From Nostoc calcicola FACHB-3891 (GTDB lineage: Bacteria > Cyanobacteriota > Cyanobacteriia > Cyanobacteriales > Nostocaceae): DNA of 64,000 bases. The notes below the pieces were generated by a model, which saw only the letters and a list, made by a program, of their open reading frames with translations, was not told where the DNA came from and did not search any database. A program made the position numbers and the translations under genes. Location: positions 124,001-188,000 of the forward strand of contig NZ_JACJRQ010000015.1 in assembly GCF_014697355.1 (NCBI RefSeq), read 5' to 3'. Below, piece by piece: positions 55,301 to 63,897 of this stretch; the first letter of the stretch is position 1, and each line of letters begins with the position of its first letter.

Positions 55301-56586
55301 GTGATTACAACACTATTATGGTTGCGGGTGTAACAGGTGCCGTATCTGGAGTTTTAATTTTTGCTGCTGGGGAAACAACAAAGGCTATTACATTAAACGT
55401 TCTGGGTGAAAAGGTCACTGAACTTAATGAAACCATTAATCTGAGGCTGAGTCACCCGAACCAGTCAGCTCCTCTTACCAACCCTGCTACAGTGACTATA
55501 GTTAACGATGACGCCCCGCCCGCTATCTCCTTCGTCGCAAATAAAAGCGATAGTGAAGACAGCGGGAGTCTTGTTTTTAGCGTCAAACTCTCCAATGCTA
55601 GCAGCCAAACAATCACAGTCGATTACAACACTAGTAATGATACTGCGATCGCCAACGTTGATTACACCCCACTCACAGGAACTATCACTTTCAATCCTGG
55701 AGTTACCACTCAAACAATCACGATACCAATTCTCGACGATTTCATTGACGAATCCAATGAGCGGTTTTTTGTCAATCTCACTAACCCCACTAATGCCACC
55801 ATTGCTGATAACCAAGCTATTGGTACTATTACTAACGACGATACAGCTGGTATTACTATCTCTCCTATCACTGCACTTGTAACTACCGAAGCTGGTGGCA
55901 CCGCCAACTTCAGTATCCAACTCGATACCCAACCCACTGCTAATGTCACCTTAAATTTAAGTAGTTCTAAGGTGAGTGAAGGCACTGTTTCAGTTTCTAG
56001 CGTTACGTTTACCGCAGCTAACTGGAATACGCCCCAAATCATCACGGTTACAGGTGTTGATGATGGCATTGCAGATGACAATACTACTTATCAAATTATT
56101 ACTGCCAAAGCAGTTAGTAGTGACGCAAATTATAACGTTATCAATCCTACTGATGTTGATGTCGTTAATATTAAAAATGGCAACCAGTTTAATAGTATTA
56201 TCACAGGTTCAGCGAATGCTGATAATCCCTTGCAGGGAACTAGCTCAGAGGATCTGATTTTTGGTTTTGCTGGTAATGATGTGATTGTTGGCGGTGACGG
56301 AAACGATCGCATTTATGGCGGTTTTGGTACTGATAATATCACAGGGGGTGCAGGTAATGATATCTTTGTAATTGTCAAAGGTGAAGGTAGAGATACAATC
56401 AAAGATTTCAACATTAATGAAGATTTAATTGCTTTATCAGGTGGCTTAACCTACTCAGGTTTGTCTATTACTCAAAGCGGCAGTGATACCTTGATTAAGG
56501 TTACTTCTGGTAACCTTAATTTCGCTTTGTTAACTGGAATTACGGCATCCAATTTAAACGCTAGTCATTTCATTACTGAGAATTGA
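52372..56586 (+). CDS. Giant DUF4347 protein with seven FG-GAP repeats, LTD, Calx-beta and RTX tail
   Basis: About 1404 residues from ATG 52372, preceded by GAGGA; GTG 52312 is an in-frame alternative. The order is DUF4347 (SHGSSGSLQLG His; LLYGCNVA Cys), a linker, then seven FG-GAP/VCBS repeats (DFNKDGKSDLAVAN type), probably one seven-bladed beta-propeller whose last blade is completed by the first. Next comes a lamin-tail-like domain (INEILFDPPSTDSPKEYIEL). Then come three Calx-beta-like domains, and short RTX repeats (GFAGNDVIVGGDGNDRIYGG) near the end. Calcium-binding DxDxDG loops are intact in most blades. It is likely an exported adhesion or surface protein paralogous at the N-terminus to the preceding gene. 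Confidence 0.85.
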   Translation: MPNQTIIFIDRAVIGYESLIAGIQPGTSVVILDSNQDGVEQITQALQGGNYQSVQIISHGSSGSLQLGSSQLNSNNLNSYTNQLQQWRNYLTSDADILLYGCNVASLDRTFVQQLSQITGADVAASDDITGNAELGGDWDLEVKIGEIESDLALTPETTKTYRSILSSNTAPTLNNTGNPRLAAIAQDVTDTNNSGTLISLILARGAGGNPITDPDTGAVEGIAVIGVDNTNGTWQYSINDGGNWINFVVSDTSATLLRDTGKIRFVPNPGYKGTAEFTFRAWDTSDGNISGTTNVVPGVGGGTTAYSSVTETASISIIPNTFDVGLRPYSIVVGDFDKDGKLDLVTANKSSQTVSVLLGKGDGTFKPATNFSTVGFNGLSPSSVAVADFNKDGKLDLVTANNLSNNISLLLGKGDGSFQTAVNFALESASAPISVAVGDFNKDGKSDIVTVNNASQNISVLLGNGSGGFGTAKNFKVPSRPSFVTVSDFNGDGKSDLAVTSSYFNNVSILLGNGDGTFNSATQFDVGTNPNSVVVGDFNKDNKLDLAVANSDSNNVSILLGNGTGGFGIATNFDVGLNPASVTVIDFDNDGNSDLAVANAGSDTVSVLLGDGNGGFGIATNFVVGTKPYSLAVGDFNKDGKSDLAVANSESRNVSLVSAEDETYEPVPPQPILINEILFDPPSTDSPKEYIELRGTPGATLAPGTYLVGIEGDSATNPGNVQDIFDLSGKQFGSNGLLVLLQKGNSYAVNPNANVVTNTGTGAGWGSGASSSLGHIGQANATDIENGSVNFFLIQTTTAPNLSNDIDSDNNGIADGATYSNWTVLDSVSVLDGGTTDKAYGSIVFRKGSVGSVPTNATVVDTSFIAGYVGRSGNTTGSTASDWVASLLAGTPPNFSLGNATNTSPGNFASQPLNHIGDTNFALPANINYVISTATPTVTEGNSGSQTVTFTVTRSGNTAVASTVNYALDGTATFSSDYNTIMVAGVTGAVSGVLIFAAGETTKAITLNVLGEKVTELNETINLRLSHPNQSAPLTNPATVTIVNDDAPPAISFVANKSDSEDSGSLVFSVKLSNASSQTITVDYNTSNDTAIANVDYTPLTGTITFNPGVTTQTITIPILDDFIDESNERFFVNLTNPTNATIADNQAIGTITNDDTAGITISPITALVTTEAGGTANFSIQLDTQPTANVTLNLSSSKVSEGTVSVSSVTFTAANWNTPQIITVTGVDDGIADDNTTYQIITAKAVSSDANYNVINPTDVDVVNIKNGNQFNSIITGSANADNPLQGTSSEDLIFGFAGNDVIVGGDGNDRIYGGFGTDNITGGAGNDIFVIVKGEGRDTIKDFNINEDLIALSGGLTYSGLSITQSGSDTLIKVTSGNLNFALLTGITASNLNASHFITEN

Positions 56587-57306
56587 TTTATAGTAAGAAT
56601 TCAGGAGTAAGAAGTCAGAATCCAGAATGATTAAAAAATCAAGCTTGTTATGGCTCTGTCATTTTATTAACCTGATTCAGGTTAGTATCAAAGTATTCTG
56701 AATTCTGAATTCTGAATTCTGGATTCTGAATCCTTACGATTTATAAAGTAAATCCAAAATAGTATTAGTGTCCCACTAGGTGCAATCGAACTTAAAAGTT
56801 CTGTTGCTTCACGTAACGAACAAATAGTTATTCTGTACTAAAGATGCAATTTTCCTAGCTCAACTGCAACTAGTGTTGAAAATACCGTTAGTAGAGGTAT
56901 GGTTAGGATTGTTGCTATGGCGATTTGCAGTTAAGTGAGGTACAGATAATATTTTGAAACGCATACCGCCAAAGGCGGAACCCGCAGGGTAGGGACGCAA
57001 AGTAAAGCGCTCCAGGTACGCAGAGATTTGTACCTCAGGAGACTAGGAAACGCTATAAGTGATTTTACAGCCATAATAAGATCGGCAAGCCTTATCGTGG
57101 CGAAAGCGTTTGTTTTCTGAACATGAGACCGTTTACACAAGCCTAATAAAATATCTAAAATCCTGATTGTGATTCGATTGTACCAGGCTGGTAAATTTGT
57201 TGCAACTCCTCAGTTGTGCTTAAATTTTTTGGGAAAAAATAACCTAAGTCGAATGTAAAATTTATAGAAGATTAGTGTAAATAATATATTGAATTTTTTA
57301 TTGCTT
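56587..57306. other. Repeat-containing intergenic region
   Basis: 720 bp without a supportable gene. TTCTGAA-type heptamers cluster at about 56696-56730, with degenerate inverse copies near 56597-56630. A GC-rich dispersed sequence lies near 56965-57010. The last 130 bp are AT-rich and probably carry the promoter of the sigma-factor operon. Confidence 0.6.
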
Positions 57307-58497
57307 ATGCGTCCTCGTCAAGAAATTAGCGAGATGTTCTCAACCTTTGTTTATTTGGAAGGAGACAGATTCAGCAAATGGTTGATTGATATCAAACTAC
57401 ATCGAAGCATTCAAAATTGCTTGGAGTCTTCACCATTAGCCCCTAATTCAGAAAACTTTTGGGCGCTATATTGGTACAAGCTTTGGCGAACGCAATCTAA
57501 TGGCTTTGCCAGAATGCATTTGTCTGCTTATTTACAAGAACCAAGTTACTGGAGTGCTAAAAAAACAATTGCTAAATTCACCAATACTCAATACAGTTTG
57601 GCAGATTACTTTCAAATGGCCAGCGCTGAAATTGAAACAGTTCTCAAAAGCTTTAATCCAGAAAAATGTTCCAGTTTAAAAGCTTATGCTACTATGGCAC
57701 TTCTCAGTCGGCTAAAAGATATTTTACGCCAACGTAAGGAAGCTGATATTTGCACAAATTGGGCATTGTTACGCAAAGTAAGCAAAAAGCAGTTCTTAGA
57801 AGCTCTGGATAAAGCTGGATTATCACCTGGTGTCATTGCCCAATATCGACTTGCCTGGACTTGTTTCAAAGAACTGTATGTGCAAAACCAACCAGGAGGC
57901 ACAAAGGCACTACCAGAACCAGAACGCCAGATTTGGGAAGCTATTGCCAACCTCTACAACCGCGAACGACAAAATCAATTAACTCAACCTACTGCACAAT
58001 GCACGAGAGAGAAAATTGAACAGTGGTTAACCCAAGCAGCTATTTACGTGCGTACTTATCTTTATCCACCTGTTAGTTCTCTAAATTTAACGATATCAGA
58101 AGATGACTCGACAACAACTCTTGATTTGCCAGATCCATCCTCTGATTCATTAATCGCTGAGATGATAGCCGATGAGGATGTCCAAAACCAACAAAATCAA
58201 CAATCTCAGATTCAAGCTGTATTGTTAAAAGCTTTACAAAATCTTGAGGTTAAATCCCAAGAAATACTTAAGCTTTACTACCAACAGGGGCTAACTCAGC
58301 CACAGATTGTACAACACCTACAAATGAGTCAGCCTACTGTTTCTCGCAGGCTATTCAAAGCTAGAGAATCCTTGCTGACAGCATTGATCCAATGGACTCA
58401 AGAGACCTTTAATATTTCTGTGAATTCCAACCAAGTTAAAGATATGAGTACCGCTTTGGAAGAATGGTTGAAAGTTAAGTATGGTGAATCCAGTTGA
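57307..58497 (+). CDS. Sigma-70 family RNA polymerase sigma factor
   Basis: About 396 residues from ATG 57307 (MRPRQEISEMF); the frame also opens at TTG 57289. The N-terminal 250 residues are divergent and helical. The C-terminal region 4 (ALQNLEVKSQEILKLYYQQG, then LTQPQIVQHLQMSQPTVSRRL) is a clear sigma HTH for the -35 element. It resembles the alternative sigma factors found upstream of DUF1822 genes in filamentous cyanobacteria. No anti-sigma factor was recognised; the overlapping DUF1822 gene is a candidate partner by position only. Confidence 0.82.
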   Translation: MRPRQEISEMFSTFVYLEGDRFSKWLIDIKLHRSIQNCLESSPLAPNSENFWALYWYKLWRTQSNGFARMHLSAYLQEPSYWSAKKTIAKFTNTQYSLADYFQMASAEIETVLKSFNPEKCSSLKAYATMALLSRLKDILRQRKEADICTNWALLRKVSKKQFLEALDKAGLSPGVIAQYRLAWTCFKELYVQNQPGGTKALPEPERQIWEAIANLYNRERQNQLTQPTAQCTREKIEQWLTQAAIYVRTYLYPPVSSLNLTISEDDSTTTLDLPDPSSDSLIAEMIADEDVQNQQNQQSQIQAVLLKALQNLEVKSQEILKLYYQQGLTQPQIVQHLQMSQPTVSRRLFKARESLLTALIQWTQETFNISVNSNQVKDMSTALEEWLKVKYGESS

Positions 58498-58522
58498 CAT
58501 TATAAAAGATGAGGTAGTAAAA

Positions 58523-59728
58523 ATGACTTTTGCTTTTACGGAACCGCAAGAAATATTGTTAGAAATATCATCATCTCTACAGAAAAGTGCTTGGCAAGAA
58601 AGTCAAGTTTACGCTACACCTAGCAGTCGTTGGTGTGCTTACATGAATCAAATTTGCCTCTATGGGTTTTTGAATTGGATAAAAACTGAATGTGTTCCGG
58701 AAGCAAGTGTTTGGTACAGTTCACCAGGGATACCTGCTTTTTGGGAATTTGTTAATGGCACAGCAATTCTGTTAGAGGAAAAGCGAGTGGTTTTAATTCC
58801 CAGCGAGGCAATTGATGATAGCGAGTTAGAAGTTCCTCAAGAATGGGTAGACATTCCCTCTTGGGTAGCAGACTATTACTTAGCAGTACAAATCCCAGCA
58901 GATGGCGAGTGTGTAAGAATTTGGGGTTACATAACCCATCAAGAACTTAAATCATTCGCACAGTATGACCAAGTAGATAGAACTTATTGTATAGATGCAC
59001 GGCACTTAATTAAAGACCTGAATGCTTTTTGGATAACCTACCAATTTTGTAGAAAAGAGGAGATGAAAGCTGCGATCGCTCCACTACCAGAATTTTCAAC
59101 TGCTCAAGCAGAAAATATACAGCAACTGTTAAGTGATTCTTCAATGACATTGCTGAGGCTAGCAGTACCTTTTACAACCTGGGGAGCGCTACTAGATCGT
59201 GAAGAATGGCGGCAACACTTATATAAACAGCGTCAGCCATGTCTACGAGAGGCTGCGCCTACCCAATTTTCCCAAGTGCAAGTAAATCTCAGTCGTTGGC
59301 TTCTTCAGATTTACGATGCTTCTTGGCAAGCTATGGAGACTTTTTTTGAGCCAAATACCAGTAGCCTAGCTTTTAATTTTCGCAGTTTTTCTGGGTTAAA
59401 TGCTGCCGCGATCAAACGCGCCAAATTGATTGACTTGGGAATGCAAATAGAAGCACAAAAAGTTATCTTATTAGTTGCCCTAATGCCAGAGGTTAACCAA
59501 CAAGTTAGTATTCGCGTGCAACTACATCCAGATCCTAATCAATCTTACCTACCCGCTAATATCAAGCTAGTTTTACTTTCGGAACAAGGGGAAATACTTC
59601 AAGAAGTACAAGCAAGAGTTCAAGATATCTACGTGCAATTGAAACTATTTGATGGAGAAATAGGGGAATGTTTTAGCATCCAGGTGGTTCTTGATAGTTG
59701 CCAGATAACAGAAAATTTCGTGATTTAA
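58523..59728 (+). CDS. DUF1822 family protein
   Basis: About 401 residues from ATG 58523, which has GAGG 8 bases upstream; an in-frame ATG at 58481 would overlap the sigma gene by 17 bp. The start FAFTEPQEILLEIS, then WVDIPSWVADYYLAVQIPAD and RIWGYITHQELK match DUF1822. There is no membrane segment. The C-terminal third (VSIRVQLHPDPNQSYLPANI, later SEQGEILQEVQAR) resembles a beta-sandwich. The function is unknown. Tight linkage on both sides suggests a role between the sigma factor and the CHAT-CHASE2 protein. Confidence 0.85.
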   Translation: MTFAFTEPQEILLEISSSLQKSAWQESQVYATPSSRWCAYMNQICLYGFLNWIKTECVPEASVWYSSPGIPAFWEFVNGTAILLEEKRVVLIPSEAIDDSELEVPQEWVDIPSWVADYYLAVQIPADGECVRIWGYITHQELKSFAQYDQVDRTYCIDARHLIKDLNAFWITYQFCRKEEMKAAIAPLPEFSTAQAENIQQLLSDSSMTLLRLAVPFTTWGALLDREEWRQHLYKQRQPCLREAAPTQFSQVQVNLSRWLLQIYDASWQAMETFFEPNTSSLAFNFRSFSGLNAAAIKRAKLIDLGMQIEAQKVILLVALMPEVNQQVSIRVQLHPDPNQSYLPANIKLVLLSEQGEILQEVQARVQDIYVQLKLFDGEIGECFSIQVVLDSCQITENFVI

Positions 59729-59835
59729 TTATTAACAACTAGGGTGAACAGGTTTTCTAATAGTTACGCACAACCTAGTCGAAATGACATTTATTAGTCA
59801 TTAGTTAATCACGAATCTCAAAGTCTACTTAAATT

Positions 59836-62229
59836 ATGAGTAAGCTAGTCGTCTTCAGCTTTCTGGGAGGAGATCTAAATAAAGGATTTCCTGTTGTCAC
59901 AGCTCAACTTTGGCATTCTAATAATTTTTTTCCCATGAAATTAACAGGGAGTTTGCCAGCAGCACCAGAATTAAGCGAACTCTACCGCAGATGGCAGTTA
60001 CTTTATGCAGCAGTACATCAACGCCTGGGTGGCAATCAACGTATAAAAGTACATTCGCAAGACATAACCAATATTTCTATCAATGACTTCGATGAAGTGT
60101 GTCAACAGCTACAAGCAAATGTCAATGCTTGGTTGCAATTTGCATCATTTCAGAACATTGAGCGGCAGTTGCGAACTCAACTCAATCAAGACGATGAAAT
60201 TAGAGTTATTATTGAAACGAATATAGTTATATTACATCGCTTGCCTTGGCATCTGTGGCATTTTTTTGAAGATTACCCTAAAGCTGAATTAGCTTTAAGC
60301 AATCATCAGTATGCTTCTCCTCATGTATTACTAAAAGCTGCCACTGGTAAGGTAAAAATTTTGGCGATTCTAGGCAATAGAGTTGGTATTGATATTGATA
60401 AAGATAGCTCTTTGTTACAAGCTTTAACAGATGCCCAAACTACGTTTCTTGTCGAACCACCACGTAAAACACTTGATGAGTATCTGTGGAGTCAGGATTG
60501 GGATATTTTATTTTTTGCCGGACATAGCACTAGTCTTGCTAATGGAGAAATAGGGGAGATTTACATAAATCGAACAGAAAAATTAACTATTTTACAGTTG
60601 AAAAATGCACTAAAAAATGCAATTGGACGTGGTTTAAAACTGGCAATTTTTAATTCTTGTGATGGAATTGGGTTAGCAAGAAATTTAGCTGATTTAAATA
60701 TTCCCCAAATGATTGTCATGCGGGAAGGTGTGCCAGATTTAATAGCACAGGAATTCTTAAAAAACTTTCTTTTTGCCTTTGCAGGTGGCAAAGCATTTTA
60801 CTTAGCTGTGCGAGAAGCACGAGAAAGACTCCAAGGATGGGAAAATGAATTTCCTTGTGCTAGTTGGCTGCCAGCGATATATCAAAATCCTACAACTGTT
60901 CCTGCTACTTGGCAAGAATTATATAGAAATTTTGGTGGCGATACTAAATTTGTGAATCAAGTTTCGACACAAGAGAAAATTTCCATTTCAAAATCTCAAC
61001 TTTGGACTTTCATCTTAAGTACTTTTATTGTAATTATTTCAATAGTAGGTTTGAGATACTTGGGAGTATTTGAGAAAATGGAACTGCAAACTTTCGATCG
61101 AATGCTACGACTGCGCCCCAAAGAAAACCTAGATCCAAGGTTGGTAATTGTAGAAATCACAGAAAAAGATATTCAATCTCGAAAAGAGATAACGCGTGGT
61201 CCGAAATCGATTTCAGATAGGAATTTAGCACTATTACTGAATAAATTACAAAAGCATCAACCGCGAGTCATTGGATTAGATATTTACAGAGACTTTGCCG
61301 ACCCTCCAGATAAGTCAAATCCAATACAACTTGCTACTGAACTTAGCCAAGCGAATGTAGTTGCTGTTTGCAAAAGTAGCGATCGCAATAATGATGACAG
61401 TGAAGGCGTTAAACCTCCAACAGGCGTACCTCAAGATCGCCAAGGTTTTACTGATGCAATTGAAGACCGAGATGGTATCGTCCGTCGCCAAATTTTGATG
61501 ATGGCGCATGAGTTTTCGTCTCCCTGTACAACACCTTATTCGCTCTCGTTGCAATTGGCTGGTCGTTACTTATTTGAAGAACAGATTCAACCTGGTTTTG
61601 ATGAAGATTATGTACAGTTTGGCTCTAAGGTATTTAACCGCTTAAAACCTGGTCGTAGTGGTGGCTATCAGCAAGGAGTTGATTTAGGTGGCATTCAAAT
61701 ACTGATTAATTACAGTAATGCAGATTATCAGAGAGTTTCCCTGGATGATGTACTGAGTGATAGAATTACTCCTCAATCATTTAAAGATAAGGTAGCGATC
61801 GTTGGAGTAACAGCTAACACTATCAGCGATGTTTGGTCAACGCCCTACAGTGCTGAACAACAACCTTACCAGAAAATACCAGGGGTATTTATACAAGCGC
61901 AAAAGGTCAGCCAAATTCTGAGTGCAGTTTTAGATCGGCGTCCAATTCTTTGGGTTTGGCCTTTTTGGGGTGATATTCTCTGGATATGCGGATGGTCTGT
62001 AGTGGGAAGTCTAATTGTTTGGCGCGTTCGTTCGCTGTCAGCTAAGGGATGCGCCATAGTTGTGACAGTTTTCATTTTATCTGGAGTTTGTGCGATCGCG
62101 CTTTTCCAGCAAGGGCTATGGTTGCCATTTATTCCCACTGCCTTTGGTGTGGTTACAAGTAGTGTTATTGTGTTATTTATCCAAAGTCGTCGGGAATTTT
62201 CCACTGCGACCCACTCCTTACGTGAATAA
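59836..62229 (+). CDS. CHAT peptidase-like domain fused to CHASE2 membrane sensor
   Basis: 797 residues. The CHAT domain (about 150-365) has the clan CD dyad His230 (FFAGHST) and Cys275 (FNSCDGIG), then GVPDLIAQEFLKNF and a C-terminal ASWLPAIYQNP. One membrane helix (about 388-408) leads to an extracytoplasmic CHASE2 domain (about 412-690; FDRMLRLRPKENLDPRLVIV, later VAIVGVTANTISDVWSTPYS). Three closely spaced membrane helices end the protein. Thus a predicted cytoplasmic protease is tied to a periplasmic sensor. It is the last gene of the sigma/DUF1822 locus, 107 bp downstream. Confidence 0.9.
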   Translation: MSKLVVFSFLGGDLNKGFPVVTAQLWHSNNFFPMKLTGSLPAAPELSELYRRWQLLYAAVHQRLGGNQRIKVHSQDITNISINDFDEVCQQLQANVNAWLQFASFQNIERQLRTQLNQDDEIRVIIETNIVILHRLPWHLWHFFEDYPKAELALSNHQYASPHVLLKAATGKVKILAILGNRVGIDIDKDSSLLQALTDAQTTFLVEPPRKTLDEYLWSQDWDILFFAGHSTSLANGEIGEIYINRTEKLTILQLKNALKNAIGRGLKLAIFNSCDGIGLARNLADLNIPQMIVMREGVPDLIAQEFLKNFLFAFAGGKAFYLAVREARERLQGWENEFPCASWLPAIYQNPTTVPATWQELYRNFGGDTKFVNQVSTQEKISISKSQLWTFILSTFIVIISIVGLRYLGVFEKMELQTFDRMLRLRPKENLDPRLVIVEITEKDIQSRKEITRGPKSISDRNLALLLNKLQKHQPRVIGLDIYRDFADPPDKSNPIQLATELSQANVVAVCKSSDRNNDDSEGVKPPTGVPQDRQGFTDAIEDRDGIVRRQILMMAHEFSSPCTTPYSLSLQLAGRYLFEEQIQPGFDEDYVQFGSKVFNRLKPGRSGGYQQGVDLGGIQILINYSNADYQRVSLDDVLSDRITPQSFKDKVAIVGVTANTISDVWSTPYSAEQQPYQKIPGVFIQAQKVSQILSAVLDRRPILWVWPFWGDILWICGWSVVGSLIVWRVRSLSAKGCAIVVTVFILSGVCAIALFQQGLWLPFIPTAFGVVTSSVIVLFIQSRREFSTATHSLRE

Positions 62230-62285
62230 AAATATCAAGTTAACACCAGTAGACTCGTCCAAAATATAATCCAGACACAAAAAAA

Positions 62286-62314
62286 TGGTAGAAAGCTCAA
62301 TTAGCTTTCTACCA
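62286..62314 (+). terminator. Strong hairpin after the CHAT-CHASE2 gene
   Basis: TGGTAGAAAGCT (62286-62297) and AGCTTTCTACCA (62303-62314) are perfect 12-bp arms with a 5-base loop, 56 bp after the stop. No long T-tract follows (CTCCTGTTAAAAAATG), so termination is probable rather than certain. The remainder to 62630 holds no gene I can support. Confidence 0.6.
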
Positions 62315-62630
62315 CTCCTGTTAAAAAATGTGTATGCTAGGAACGTGCTAAAACGCAAAATTGAACTTCAAGGAAAAACTCAAAATGCTAAAATTCATGT
62401 CTACTAAAAAGTTCAGTGAGTCTCGGAAGAATAGAAGATTTTCACATTCACTATTTCAGGTAGGTTTAAAAAATAAAACAGAACTTTAGGCTGAAAAATT
62501 TTCCTGGTAAAACTTTGACAATTAGTCTAATTTCTTAACAGAGAACAATTGTCTTTTAGCACAGTTCCGCTATATATCACGACATTTTTTTCCACAGGGG
62601 GATGGATTGCTATAGTGATATATCAAAATC

Positions 62631-62831
62631 TTATAGTATCCAGTCAACAATTGTTGACCAGTTATCTCTAATCCAATCTGACAAATTATTTGCTAGAGTT
62701 CGCAAACCTAAATTACGCAAAAAGTCAAGAAATGAATTAGGTGATTTAGCAGCAGCCTTCTTCTCAGAATAGCTAGCATTTTTTGCAGCATTTAAGGCGC
62801 GTTCAAATTCAGAATCGTGTTTATTAGACAT
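62631..62831 (-). CDS. Small protein partnered with GTPase
   Basis: 66 residues from ATG 62831 (MSNKHDSEFERALNAAKNAS). The frame extends to GTG 62888, which overlaps the GTPase stop as GTGA, so translational coupling is possible with an 85-residue form. The helical N-terminal half is charged. The C-terminal half (FLDFLRNLGLRTLANNLSDW, then WSTIVDWIL) is amphipathic and ends like the GTPase C-terminus (WLDNWLEILENLLEML), so the two may share a membrane-binding or pairing helix. Function unknown. Confidence 0.6.
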   Translation of the reverse strand: MSNKHDSEFERALNAAKNASYSEKKAAAKSPNSFLDFLRNLGLRTLANNLSDWIRDNWSTIVDWIL

Positions 62832-62884
62832 GGAACTAAGATGTGAATAACTTATGTTGTACAGTATCGACGCAAGTAAAAGAA

Positions 62885-63712
62885 TCACTTAAATGGATTT
62901 AACATTTCTAGCAAATTCTCTAATATCTCTAGCCAATTATCTAGCCAACTCTTTCCAACATTGACTTTATTATGATGACGTTTTTCTAGCTCATCAAGCA
63001 CAATCTTAGGTGTATATTCTCTGTAAGAAAAGCCTTTGAGTCCATTAAATATCCAGGTTCTTTCTTCAGGGCAAGAATCAATTATGGCTGCAAACAATTC
63101 TTCAAGCCCAAAACCAGTTCTTGACGAATATTCAATCATTTTTACATCCTTTTTAATTACAGCAGAAAGCTTCTCTTTTTTATCCTGAAGTATCACTTCA
63201 ATGTTCTTCTTTTGCTTGGGCGATGGAATATTATATTCAATGTTCCAGTTAAGCGGTTCAACAAGGTCTATTTGGTGTAATGCAAATACTATTTTATTGT
63301 GGAATTCTTGAAGTTCCTGCAAATACTGTTGGTCTAGAGCTACAGCTCTATTACGAGCCGCCAAAACCCAAACTATAACGTCGCACTTCCCAAGATTCTC
63401 TTTATACATTTGCAGATACTGAGGATCGAGGTTAATATCTTCACCTAAACCTGGAGCATCAATTACTCTTAATTGAACTGGATAATTTTGGATTGTGCTA
63501 TTAGTAAGCTTAAGCTCAATATCCTTATGCTCAAACTCTTTGGTACAAGCAACTGTGTCACTAGTTGCCAAATTAGTTTTAAAGAGTCTGTTAATTGTTG
63601 AGGATTTGCCAACCCCTGAAAGTCCAATCAAACCAATGGTAGGAGGACGTTTTTTCAATTCTCGTTGAATAATCGGGAGTGCTTTTTCCAATTGTTCAAT
63701 TTGTTTAACCAT
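62885..63712 (-). CDS. Dynamin/Era-superfamily-like GTPase
   Basis: 275 residues. G1 GLSGVGKSSTINRLF, a Thr in the switch region (TVACTKEFEH), G3 DAPGLGED, and a G4-position motif HQID instead of NKxD, followed by SSRTGFG at G5. The domain fits small GTPases of the YfjP/MMR_HSR1 type. The altered G4 predicts changed guanine specificity or affinity. The C-terminus is a Trp/Leu amphipathic helix. It is followed by the small overlapping gene, and a further same-strand gene ends 186 bp upstream. Confidence 0.88.
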   Translation of the reverse strand: MVKQIEQLEKALPIIQRELKKRPPTIGLIGLSGVGKSSTINRLFKTNLATSDTVACTKEFEHKDIELKLTNSTIQNYPVQLRVIDAPGLGEDINLDPQYLQMYKENLGKCDVIVWVLAARNRAVALDQQYLQELQEFHNKIVFALHQIDLVEPLNWNIEYNIPSPKQKKNIEVILQDKKEKLSAVIKKDVKMIEYSSRTGFGLEELFAAIIDSCPEERTWIFNGLKGFSYREYTPKIVLDELEKRHHNKVNVGKSWLDNWLEILENLLEMLNPFK

Positions 63713-63897
63713 AATTTACCATCCTAAAGTTGACAAGATATTATGAGTAGTAAAGCTTACTTAGATACTGTAAGCTTATTGGTCTCGACTCTGATTCTTA
63801 ATTAGTAGCAGTTATTTGATTTTATTCACTGTTAGGAATCAGAGTTTTCGAGCTTTGGTAACCTTCCTAATTTTTAATTGGTAGCAGTGACATGAGT
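63713..63897. repeat. Imperfect direct repeat between the GTPase and the next gene
   Basis: TTAATTAGTAGCAGT and TTATTCACTGTTAGGAAT (63798-63838) resemble TTAATTGGTAGCAGT and TTATTCACTATCATCATT (63875-63915), the second copy running into the coding tail of the next gene. A partial duplication of that gene's 3' end is possible. Confidence 0.4.
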
